From Burkholderiales bacterium (lineage in GTDB: Bacteria; Pseudomonadota; Gammaproteobacteria; Burkholderiales; Burkholderiaceae_C), in contig JANXTP010000116.1 of assembly GCA_025352345.1 (NCBI GenBank), positions 1-12,549 of the forward strand: a stretch of DNA of 12,549 bases. Reading direction: 5' to 3'. Numbering within the stretch: position 1 is the stretch's first letter; every line of letters begins with the position of its first letter. Below the pieces are notes generated by a model. The model made no database searches, was not told the origin of the DNA, and saw only the letters and a list, made by a program, of their open reading frames with translations. A program made the translations under genes and the position numbers. Positions 1 through 5,885 of this stretch are shown here, piece after piece.

Positions 1-168
1 CGCGCGCCTCGTGAGAGGCGCGCGACGGGGCGGGGGGGTGGGGTTCGTCTCAGTAAGTAGGTTTCAATCCACGCGCGCCTCGTGAGAGGCGCGCGACATA
101 TCCCCGTTTCGCGGCGAAACGTGCAGAAACTGTTTCAATCCACGCGCGCCTCGTGAGAGGCGCGCGAC
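1..168 (-). CRISPR. Type I-C CRISPR array, leader-proximal end
   Basis: There are two complete 37-bp repeats (61-97 and 132-168) and the last 26 bp of a third (1-26), with no mismatch between them. They are separated by two 34-bp spacers (27-60 and 98-131). On the minus strand the repeat ends in GTGGATTGAAAC, the typical 3' end of type I-C repeats. The array is therefore transcribed right to left from the leader at 169-351 and continues beyond position 1. Each repeat holds a perfect 10-bp inverted repeat, CGCGCGCCTC / GAGGCGCGCG, around a GTGA loop. This would form the crRNA 3' hairpin recognised by Cas5c. The spacer at 98-131 is nearest the leader and so probably the newest. The spacer at 27-60 is very G-rich on the plus strand. 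Spacer targets cannot be identified from the sequence alone. Confidence 0.98.
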
Positions 169-351
169 GCCACTTGTGCAACTTGCTAAATTCACACCAC
201 AAATCGCTTGTCTTCCGCGAAGCTGTGGGCGACTACCGACTGGAATGGCAATGGTCTGCGGTGAGCACATCACTTTGTCAGCTGCAGCAAGCACTTGGGT
301 GGAGCGCGAACCTGCGCAGCCGTTATCGGTCACTCAGGGTTCGCGCATTCA
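169..351 (-). promoter_or_regulatory. CRISPR leader between cas2 and the first repeat
   Basis: These 183 bp lie between the cas2 stop codon and the first repeat, on the side from which the array is transcribed, and hold no convincing gene. By position this is the leader, expected to contain the pre-crRNA promoter and signals for spacer integration. It is locally richer in A and T next to the array (about 178-205) than the flanking coding DNA. I could not identify a convincing -35/-10 pair. A 9-bp inverted repeat lies at its cas2-proximal end and is listed separately. Confidence 0.8.
304..346. repeat. 9-bp inverted repeat at the cas2/leader border
   Basis: GCGCGAACC at 304-312 is the exact reverse complement of GGTTCGCGC at 338-346, with 25 nt between them. 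It lies just after the cas2 stop codon. It could be a stem that limits read-through of the cas operon into the array, or a protein-binding site in the leader. No T-run follows, so a classical intrinsic terminator is not supported. Confidence 0.45.
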
Positions 352-642
352 TCATAAAACCAGCGGGCCGTCGAAGTCCGTGGCTTTGAATTTTCCGTAC
401 TCGCGCACTTCGCAGCCGCGCGTTTCGGCCATGCGGTACAGGCGCAGGCAATCTTGCTCCAGGTTGATTTCGGCCAGCAGCTTGCGTTCCAGCGTTTCCA
501 GCTCGGCCAGCGTCACCTGGCATTCAAACACTGACTTCTGCACGCGCTGTCCCGTGCCTTCGCACACCTTGGCAACGCGGCGCAGGCGGCGCCTGCCTTC
601 GCGGGTTTCGGTGTTGACGTCGTAGCAAACGATCACCAGCAT
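352..642 (-). CDS. cas2: Cas2, spacer-acquisition subunit
   Basis: This encodes 96 residues starting MLVIVCYDVNTETREG, the first beta-strand of the Cas2 ferredoxin-like fold, with the conserved Asp at position 8. RVQKSVFEC, near residues 33-41, is also typical. The frame can be extended upstream to 708, but the family starts at MLVIVCYDV, and that ATG is 19 nt after the cas1 stop codon, so I chose 642. Cas2 forms the dimer at the centre of the Cas1-Cas2 integrase, which inserts new spacers at the leader-repeat junction. Type I-C is usual for this 96-residue form with a C-terminal K-TD-GPL motif. It is the last gene of the operon, and the leader follows directly. The gene looks intact. Confidence 0.97.
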   Translation of the reverse strand: MLVIVCYDVNTETREGRRRLRRVAKVCEGTGQRVQKSVFECQVTLAELETLERKLLAEINLEQDCLRLYRMAETRGCEVREYGKFKATDFDGPLVL

Positions 643-661
643 GGCAGTGCGCGTTGCGCGC

Positions 662-1690
662 CTACTTGACTGCAAACGGCAGATAGGCTGGTGCTTCGCC
701 GCGCACATGGCGCGCCAGCAAACGGGCCTGCACCAGCGGCACGACGCCCAGCGGCAGGCTCTCGGCCAGCAACGGATGAGTCAGCAACTCCTGCTTGCGC
801 TCTTGATAGGCCACCACCACGGCCTTGCGTGCATCGCCCTCCAGGCTGACTGCGCCGCCTTCGCGCAGCGCAAAGTCGGTGGCACGCAATTGGCCGCGAT
901 TGACCAAGGTCAGCGCCAACCGATCGGCCAGCGGGCGAAATTCTTCCACCAGGTCCAGCGCCAGTGCAGCGCGGCCGGGGCGCACTGCGTGCAGGAATCC
1001 GAGTTGCGGGTCGAGTCCGGCGGCTTCACAGGCCGAGCGGCAATCGTTCATCCACATCGCGTACAGAAACGAGAGCAGCGCGTTCATGCGGTCGCGCGGC
1101 GGCCTGCGGCTGCGGCCGTCCATGCTGAAGTCGGCCCGCAGGTCGGCCCGCACGACCCAGTTGATGGCCGCAAAGTAGGTGCGCGCCGCTTCGCCTTCCA
1201 CGCCGCGCAACACATCCAGCGTGCTGGCTTGCGGCAAGGCACGCAGGCTGGCGGCGAGGTCCTGCGCAGCGCGGGTCAACAGGGCTTCTTCGTCTGGCAG
1301 CTTCGCTTCGCGCGCGCCACGCAGCAGCACCTGCCGCTGGTTTTTCAGCTTGCCGGCCACCACCGCGCGGGCCAATTCGAGCGTGAAGGCAGCGTTGTCG
1401 ACGGCGCGATGCTGCGCTTGCCGCAGCAAAACATTGCCCGACACCGCGCCCTCCAGGCGTGCCTTGAAGCGGCCGTTGGCATCCAGCAGCACCAGTGCGA
1501 TGGCGGCATCGGCCAACCGGTGCATCAGCGGTGCGCTCAGGTTCACGTGCCCGAAGCACACCACCGCCTGCAAGTGGTGCAGCGGCACCCGCAGCTTGGT
1601 TTCGTCGTCGACCTGAACGCGCAAGGTGTCGTTGTCGAGACGCAGATAACTGTCGGGCAGCGTGACGTAGAGCGTGTTGAGCAGTTGCAT
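662..1690 (-). CDS. cas1: Cas1, type I-C CRISPR integrase
   Basis: This encodes 342 residues, a normal length for type I-C Cas1, the metal-dependent integrase that joins prespacers to the array with Cas2 and Cas4. By alignment from memory, the metal-binding residues are E165 in GVEGEAARTYF, H234 in GFLHAVRPGR and E249 in LALDLVEEF. All three are present. The N-terminal beta-domain (about 1-85) and the helical catalytic domain (about 90-325) are both complete. The ATG is preceded by an AAGGTG ribosome binding site about 7 nt away, 21 nt after the cas4 stop codon, which suggests co-translation. A long plus-strand frame covers the same DNA but is only the GC-rich mirror of this gene. Confidence 0.98.
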   Translation of the reverse strand: MQLLNTLYVTLPDSYLRLDNDTLRVQVDDETKLRVPLHHLQAVVCFGHVNLSAPLMHRLADAAIALVLLDANGRFKARLEGAVSGNVLLRQAQHRAVDNAAFTLELARAVVAGKLKNQRQVLLRGAREAKLPDEEALLTRAAQDLAASLRALPQASTLDVLRGVEGEAARTYFAAINWVVRADLRADFSMDGRSRRPPRDRMNALLSFLYAMWMNDCRSACEAAGLDPQLGFLHAVRPGRAALALDLVEEFRPLADRLALTLVNRGQLRATDFALREGGAVSLEGDARKAVVVAYQERKQELLTHPLLAESLPLGVVPLVQARLLARHVRGEAPAYLPFAVK

Positions 1691-1711
1691 TAACAGTCAC
1701 CTTCGAGTGCG

Positions 1712-2344
1712 TCAGGCGTCGGGGTCGAACAAAGCGTTGTGCACCGAACTTTCCCGCAAGCGGGCCACGGTTTCGGGTTGACAGCGATCGCGCAGCGAAC
1801 AGCCCTTGCAGCGCCGCACTTCAGGCGTGGGCAAGGGCAGCACGCCGCTGGCATGCATGGCGCGCACCTCCGACGCGATGTGCAAAACCTGCGCACGCAA
1901 GGCATCGCTGATATGCACCACCCGGCGGCGCTTGGAGCTGGCGTAGTACAGCGCGCCTTCCTGCACTGCGCGCCCTGTCATCTCTTCCAAACACATGGCT
2001 TGGGCGGCCAGTTGCACATCGTCGCAAGCGGCGATGTCGGTCGCCTTGTTGCGCGAACCGTGCTTGTATTCCACCGGGTAGGGCGTGCCATCGGGCTCGA
2101 ACTCGACCACGTCGGCCTTGCCGATCAGCCCGAGGGCATCGCTCCACAAGGGTAGCGCGCGCTCGACCCGCAGCCCAGCGCGCACTTCAACGCCTGGCTG
2201 GTCTGCCTTGCTGTGAACCGCCTGCCCACGGAGCGTGTGCAGGTTGTCGTCAAACGCCTGCTCGAGGTGAATCAACCCGCACTGGCGCGGGCAGTACGCC
2301 CAGTGTTGCAGGGCGGACAAGGGCAGGGGGTCAAGATCGTTCAT
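1712..2344 (-). CDS. cas4: Cas4, Fe-S nuclease for prespacer processing
   Basis: This encodes 210 residues of the RecB-like Cas4 family. Cluster ligands are visible as C18 (with C22 in CPRQC) and the C-terminal set C179, C182 and C188 in CKGCSLRDRC. Nuclease residues are H44, D78 in GKADVVEF, E92 and K94 in PVEYKHG, and Q111/Q115. All expected motifs are present, so the protein should be active. In type I-C systems Cas4 works with Cas1 to select PAM-bearing prespacers and trim their ends. The start has an AGGAG ribosome binding site about 10 nt upstream. Unusually, the gap between cas7 and cas4 holds a decayed toxin-antitoxin insertion in the antisense orientation, so cas4-cas1-cas2 now lie some 700 bp downstream of the cas7 stop codon. 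Polar effects on acquisition genes are possible but unproven. Confidence 0.97.
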   Translation of the reverse strand: MNDLDPLPLSALQHWAYCPRQCGLIHLEQAFDDNLHTLRGQAVHSKADQPGVEVRAGLRVERALPLWSDALGLIGKADVVEFEPDGTPYPVEYKHGSRNKATDIAACDDVQLAAQAMCLEEMTGRAVQEGALYYASSKRRRVVHISDALRAQVLHIASEVRAMHASGVLPLPTPEVRRCKGCSLRDRCQPETVARLRESSVHNALFDPDA

Positions 2345-2385
2345 GGACGGATGCTCCTGCGCTCACCGAACTAAACTCCCGATCA

Positions 2386-2393
2386 CGTCGTCA
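2386..2393. repeat. 8-bp direct repeat, left copy, flanking the TA insertion
   Basis: CGTCGTCA here is repeated exactly at 2950-2957, and the toxin-antitoxin remnant lies between the two copies. Removing one copy and the 556 bp between them would leave a cas7-cas4 spacing of roughly 50 nt. The repeat may be a target-site duplication or a recombination scar. An 8-bp match could also arise by chance in GC-rich DNA. Confidence 0.4.
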
Positions 2394-2405
2394 GGAGTAG
2401 ACGCC

Positions 2406-2659
2406 ATGACCCTGCCCATCCAGGACATCGAAGCTGAGGCATTGCGATTGCCCCCGCAGAGCGCGGGCGCCTCGTTGATCGCTTGATGCAAAGCCTCGAA
2501 CCCGAGCTTGAGGACACGCCAGAGAACATCGCCAAAGCGTGGGACGAAGAAATCGCCCGCCGAATCGACGAGATGGATGCCGGGCTCACCCAATCGATTC
2601 CTTACGAGCAGGTGCGCGCCGGGTTGCGAGCGAGGATCGACGCGGCCCGCGAACGGTGA
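2406..2659 (+). pseudogene. Frameshifted antitoxin, addiction-module component (PF09720-like)
   Basis: The frame starts at an ATG with a GGAG ribosome binding site 8 nt upstream and reads MTLPIQDIEAEALRLPP. It then shifts at a run of five C (2451-2455). The next frame continues AERGRLVDRLMQSLEPE, followed by an AWDEEIARRIDEMD helix and a C-terminal YEQVRAGLRARIDAARER, ending at the TGA at 2657. Adding one C gives a complete protein of about 84 residues with the layout of the short proteobacterial antitoxins annotated as putative addiction module component (TIGR02574/PF09720). It therefore appears to have lost one base. The toxin start overlaps its stop codon, the usual coupling. Family assignment is from recall of the consensus. 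Confidence 0.82.
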
Positions 2660-2946
2660 ATGTTGAGGTTGAACCCGCTGCCAGTGCCGAGGTGGCGGAG
2701 GCGGTGGCGTGATACCTTGATGTGGCTGGGCCGGCCGTTGCCGACGCGTTCGAGCGTGAGTTCGACACAGCGATCCAGTTGCTGCTGCGCTATCCAAAGC
2801 TTGGGTCTCCTGGCAAGCGCTCAAGCCGCAAGTTGCGGTTGAGCGCCTTCCCCTACACCGTGCATTACCGGGTCGATGGCGGGTTGATCCGAATCGTGGC
2901 GGTGGCGAACCAACGGCGCAAACCGGGGTATTGGCAAGGTCGGTAG
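2656..2946 (+). pseudogene. ParE/RelE-superfamily toxin broken by an internal TGA
   Basis: Translation begins at the GTG at 2656, overlapping the antitoxin stop codon, and reads VEVEPAASAEVAEAVA up to TGA at 2710-2712. The same frame continues YLDVAGPAVADAFEREF, then LLLRYPKLGSPG, FPYTVHYRV and IRIVAVANQRRKPGYW to TAG at 2944. This is the ParE/RelE fold from start to end, about 96 residues. Family members have Trp in the AVAWY segment, so a single TGG to TGA change explains the break. With the frameshift in its antitoxin, the module has two independent lesions, which argues for real decay and not a single sequencing error. It lies antisense within the cas operon. Confidence 0.85.
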
Positions 2947-2949
2947 TCG

Positions 2950-2957
2950 CGTCGTCA
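2950..2957. repeat. 8-bp direct repeat, right copy, flanking the TA insertion
   Basis: This is the second CGTCGTCA copy. It starts four bases after the toxin stop codon and, on the minus strand, contains the TGA that ends the cas7-tail reading frame (2955-2957). Its position at the exact end of the tail fits an insertion directly behind the original cas7 stop. Confidence 0.4.
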
Positions 2958-3062
2958 ACCAAGCGTGCGAACCAACGTGACGCCACGGGGCATATCGGTT
3001 TCGTTGATCGACACGGCGTAATCAGCGTAGTCGCGGGCGACTGTCTTTGCGTCAGAAGCCAT
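2955..3062 (-). other. Displaced C-terminal tail of Cas7 in the +1 frame
   Basis: Directly after the early cas7 stop, the +1 frame is open for 35 codons and ends ARDYADYAVSINETDM then PRGVTLVRTLG. From recall, type I-C Cas7 proteins such as the Desulfovibrio vulgaris one end with a similar FADYAV...PEGVEV segment, so this is probably the normal Cas7 C terminus. The shift can be placed at TTC-TGA-C (3057-3051), where dropping one T fuses the two parts. The fragment also has its own ATG (3062-3060) inside the last cas7 codons, with GGAG at 3073-3070, 7 nt upstream. Reinitiation could therefore yield it as a separate peptide. It might instead be an unrelated chance frame. Confidence 0.55.
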
Positions 3063-3954
3063 CGACGATCTCCGGGGACAACCCATCTAGGCTGCCACCG
3101 CTGATTGAACCGTCCGCGTCCACGGTGATCGAGCGGTGCACCTTGGCCGACGAGTGCTGTCCCGACTTGCAGTTGTGCTGCCACCAAATCACCTTCAGTA
3201 CCTCCATGCTGCCGTCGGGCCGGGCTGACGAGGCATCGTTCTGGAACAACTTGGGCAAGATGGCTTTCAACACTTCGGCATCAGCGTCAGTGAATCCCGT
3301 TCTCTCTGCGAGTTGCGGATTGATGCTCCCGAACGTGACGTAGACGCCGCGATCAACGCGGTGCTTCATGCCCATCTGATCAGACTGTCGCTTTTCGCCG
3401 TCGCCTTCCAGGCTGGTGCTCTTCACGATCTGTGTGCTTTCAATGTCGATGCGTTCAATGCTGAATGCCGACTGAATGGTGACAGGCCCACGCACCGGGA
3501 TTGAGACGCCATCAGAGTCCTGCTCGCTCGCGGTGTCTGCGTCTTCTCCTTTGCCTTTGCCCTTGCCCTTCTTGGCTTTGAATGGGAACACCTGCCCGAA
3601 GGCTCGTACGTCGAACCATTCCGCGCAGGCCACCTTGACTGCGCTTTCTCTGCTTTTCATGACCTCTGCCGTGAGTACCTTCTCGGCGCGGACGCGCAGG
3701 TTCTTGGCGTCATCGACACGACGCTCGTCCGATTGAACAAAGATGGCCTGCCCGACACGCAACGAGACGTCCAGCGCTTCGAACCTGTCGAGGAGCCGAT
3801 CACGCGCCTTGCGCTTCAAGCAAACATCGGTGACCTCGCCGTGTCCTGCAAAGTCGATGCGTGGGCGGTTGCCGTTCAGGGGGTCGCCATTCGGATTTGC
3901 TTTGGTGACGCGGAAGACGACAGCGAAGTCGATTTTGTATTTCAGAGTGGTCAT
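3052..3954 (-). CDS. cas7: Cas7 (Csd2), type I-C Cascade backbone, probably frameshifted at its end
   Basis: This encodes 300 residues of the Csd2/Cas7 family, which polymerises along the crRNA spacer to form the Cascade backbone. Hallmarks are TKANPNGDPLNGNRPRID (about 17-34), TDVCLKRKARD (42-52), WFDVRAFGQVF (113-123), VRGPVTIQSAFS (154-165), GMKHRVDRGVYVTFG (195-209) and SSAKVHRS near 268-275. An inserted linker at about 126-149 (KKGKGKGKG followed by an acidic stretch) is highly charged and looks like a flexible loop. The frame ends IVDGF, and a typical Cas7 C terminus follows in the +1 frame (2955-3062), so this protein is probably cut short by about 33 residues. The ATG lies 14 nt behind the cas8c stop. 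Whether the shortened form still assembles is not known. Confidence 0.93.
   Translation of the reverse strand: MTTLKYKIDFAVVFRVTKANPNGDPLNGNRPRIDFAGHGEVTDVCLKRKARDRLLDRFEALDVSLRVGQAIFVQSDERRVDDAKNLRVRAEKVLTAEVMKSRESAVKVACAEWFDVRAFGQVFPFKAKKGKGKGKGEDADTASEQDSDGVSIPVRGPVTIQSAFSIERIDIESTQIVKSTSLEGDGEKRQSDQMGMKHRVDRGVYVTFGSINPQLAERTGFTDADAEVLKAILPKLFQNDASSARPDGSMEVLKVIWWQHNCKSGQHSSAKVHRSITVDADGSISGGSLDGLSPEIVDGF
3070..3073 (-). promoter_or_regulatory. Possible ribosome binding site for the Cas7 tail
   Basis: GGAG on the minus strand lies 7 nt before the ATG at 3062-3060, just upstream of the premature cas7 stop. The spacing suits reinitiation of the tail frame by ribosomes ending cas7. It may be coincidental. 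Confidence 0.3.
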
Positions 3955-3968
3955 GATGGGTTCCAGGG

Positions 3969-4385
3969 TTACTCGTCGTTGTCGGGAAGGTCGCTGTCGG
4001 TGTTTGCGCTTTCGCCATTCGGTTTGTGTGGTCGTAAGTCCTGGCGTTGGCAGTGGTAGCCGAGCAGAAACTCACCGGTCAGCGGCCCGTCGTTTACAAA
4101 GTCATCGGCTTTGAACTTCGCCATGGTGTCGTCGAGCAATTGCTCGCGCTTGTACAGCAGCGCACCGCGTTGAGAACGAAGGCGCGTCTTGTAGGGAGCC
4201 AACGCGACCTCGATGGTTCTCCAGGTCGAAAACGGCCTGTCTGCGAAGCGCTGCATCAGTCTCGCTGCGCCGGTGTCACGCTTTTCGTCCGCGACCAGGA
4301 GGGCCGATCTTTCGATGTTCTCCGCGATGGCGAGCAAGCGGCCATACAAATAGTCGCGTGTGGTTCGATCCGGCTCGAGTGACAT
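3969..4385 (-). CDS. cas11c: Cas11c, small Cascade subunit from an internal start in cas8c
   Basis: Residue M501 of Cas8c starts a 138-residue helical segment, MSLEPDRTTRDYLYGRL, then AIAENIERSALL, FSTWRTIEVALAPYKTRL and LDDTMAKFKADDF. It resembles the separately translated small subunit of type I-C systems. Its ATG (4385-4383) is preceded by AAAGGA with an 8-nt gap, a near-ideal ribosome binding site inside coding sequence. In studied type I-C systems, Cas11c is produced by internal translation of cas8c and is needed for full Cascade assembly. The same arrangement is inferred here. The acidic C-terminal tail (SANTDSDLPDNDE) is shared with Cas8c. Confidence 0.82.
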   Translation of the reverse strand: MSLEPDRTTRDYLYGRLLAIAENIERSALLVADEKRDTGAARLMQRFADRPFSTWRTIEVALAPYKTRLRSQRGALLYKREQLLDDTMAKFKADDFVNDGPLTGEFLLGYHCQRQDLRPHKPNGESANTDSDLPDNDE

Positions 4386-5885
4386 TTGGTAGTTCCTTTC
4401 TGTGTGATAACCCTTGAACAGCGCGCAGGCGACGCCCAGGCACTTCTCCCATACCCAGTGTTCGTCGGGCTTGAACGCCGTGCGGTTGCTTGCGCGACGT
4501 GACGTTGCCAGAACAAGGTCATGTGGAATTGCCTGCCCGTCAACGATGCAGGGGAGCAGTCGCTCGATGGTGGACTTGAGGAGCCTGTCATCCACCCGCC
4601 TCCCGAATGCGGCTTCGACGATGTCTTTGGGTGCCGGTGCACCGACGAATTGGCTGTCCTTGCCGAAGTTCTGGTGCCACGCTACCTGCGTGTGCCACGC
4701 TTCAATTCGGCGCAGGAACTCGGAGCCCTTCAGCTCGCGGTAATACGAGATGGCCATCCGACCTTGCATGCCGCTCGTGGAGTCCAGCGCCATGACAACA
4801 ATGTCGGCGCCCGGGTCGAGCTTCGAGCCGTAGCCCGCCAACGATCGTTTCAGCCGCAGGGCAAAGGCTTGGGCTGTGTCAGCCGGCACCATGTCGGCCG
4901 TGAGACTGAGGGCTGTCGTGAGCCGCAGCGAGTCCATGAACGGGTCAGGAAGGTCTTCACCGCCGACAGACCAACTGACAACGACTTGGTCTGCATGGCG
5001 GTAGCTTTGGCGACGAATGAGCCAACCCAAGGCAATGTGCGCCTTTTGCGTGACATCAAACCCTACCGAGAGCGCTTCATCTGCGTCATGGAAGCGCCCG
5101 CGAAACGTGTAGCCACTTGTGTCGTTCGAAGACAGCAGCTTGGCTTTGTCGGCAGCGTTTCGCAGCTTCGCAGGATGCTGACTGGCTATCAGTGACTCCG
5201 GCAAACCTGTGACTGCACAGGTCGCGCGCCGGGTCTGTTGACCGGCGTAGAAGGCTTCCCATGCGAGGTGCAGCGAACGGTCGGTCCAAGTGTCCGTCGC
5301 GGGCTCGCCGGGTGTCGTTTCCACAACCCACCGAACCAATGCGTCGCCTTGGTCCTTGATCTTCTCGTCGCCGTCTTTCTTGGCGGTGAGTTGCTTGAAG
5401 ATCAAGGGTTCCGGACCGTCGCCATCCCAGCTTGTCAGGAGGACACCGTTTCGCGCAACCAGAAGTTGCCGCTCTATCAGGTCGTTGACGACGGTTCCCT
5501 TGCGCACGTAGGCGAGCACGGCCCGTGCCTTCGGGTGTGAATTCGATGAATCACACCATGCCTCCAACTGCTTCAGGTAACTCGGAAAATAGCCGTTCTT
5601 CTTGCCGCCGAAGTTTGGGTAGTCTCCTGCGACGTACTGCACTTTGTCGGCAAGCGGATGAGCCGCCTCACCCACGGTGCGATTGGCTGACTTCTCTGTC
5701 GCTGGGATGACCGTTTCCACCTTGGGTAAGACCTGCGCGCGCTTGAGGTTTCCCATACCATCCAGCGTAATTTCCAGATGCGCTTGTTGAGGCGTGTGAC
5801 TGACAGGCATCAGCTTTGGAGCACCGTCTGGCTCACGCCCCGCGCATCGCTCATAGGTTTCGAACAACCTGAGCAGCCAACTCAC
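3969..5885 (-). CDS. cas8c: Cas8c (Csd1), type I-C Cascade large subunit
   Basis: This encodes 638 residues starting with GTG, whose GTGA overlaps the cas5c stop codon, so the two are translationally coupled. The protein is the Csd1/Cas8c large subunit, which recognises the PAM and helps open target DNA. Recognisable segments are KLMPVSHTPQQAHLEITLD near the start (24-42), GYFPSYLKQLEAWC (98-111), TFRGRFHDADEALSVGFDV (260-278), QKAHIALGWLIRRQ (280-293) and VVVSWSVGGEDLPDPF (301-316). The last 138 residues form the helical small-subunit domain, probably also made separately as Cas11c from M501. Length is at the upper end of the usual range and no lesion is seen. cas7 follows after 14 nt. Confidence 0.97.
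   Translation of the reverse strand: MSWLLRLFETYERCAGREPDGAPKLMPVSHTPQQAHLEITLDGMGNLKRAQVLPKVETVIPATEKSANRTVGEAAHPLADKVQYVAGDYPNFGGKKNGYFPSYLKQLEAWCDSSNSHPKARAVLAYVRKGTVVNDLIERQLLVARNGVLLTSWDGDGPEPLIFKQLTAKKDGDEKIKDQGDALVRWVVETTPGEPATDTWTDRSLHLAWEAFYAGQQTRRATCAVTGLPESLIASQHPAKLRNAADKAKLLSSNDTSGYTFRGRFHDADEALSVGFDVTQKAHIALGWLIRRQSYRHADQVVVSWSVGGEDLPDPFMDSLRLTTALSLTADMVPADTAQAFALRLKRSLAGYGSKLDPGADIVVMALDSTSGMQGRMAISYYRELKGSEFLRRIEAWHTQVAWHQNFGKDSQFVGAPAPKDIVEAAFGRRVDDRLLKSTIERLLPCIVDGQAIPHDLVLATSRRASNRTAFKPDEHWVWEKCLGVACALFKGYHTERNYQMSLEPDRTTRDYLYGRLLAIAENIERSALLVADEKRDTGAARLMQRFADRPFSTWRTIEVALAPYKTRLRSQRGALLYKREQLLDDTMAKFKADDFVNDGPLTGEFLLGYHCQRQDLRPHKPNGESANTDSDLPDNDE
4394..4399 (-). promoter_or_regulatory. 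Internal ribosome binding site for Cas11c
   Basis: AAAGGA on the minus strand is placed 8 nt before the internal ATG at 4385. It is stronger than the signals in front of most of the annotated cas starts, which supports internal initiation. Confidence 0.75.

Noticed and set aside
1..168. Reading the array as transcribed left to right on the plus strand
   Set aside because: The repeat ends in GTGGATTGAAAC only on the minus strand, and the cas operon and leader lie on the right side, so minus-strand transcription is favoured.
641..1693. Long plus-strand open frame (350 codons) opposite cas1
   Set aside because: It mirrors cas1 exactly, is rich in Gln, His, Arg and Ala with no recognisable domain, and cas1 has all catalytic residues. 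It is a GC-rich antisense artefact.
3051..3057. RF2-like programmed +1 frameshifting at TTC-TGA-C
   Set aside because: UGA-C is a weak stop, but Phe tRNA would pair badly after a +1 slip onto UCU and no ribosome binding-like stimulator sits at the short distance used by prfB. Plain mutation or reinitiation is more likely.
2363..3187. Minus-strand open frame of 274 codons spanning the TA insert and the cas7 end
   Set aside because: It crosses the end of cas7 in another frame and lies antisense to the toxin and antitoxin, both of which are clear homologues. Composition is Arg/Pro/Ser-rich with no domain.
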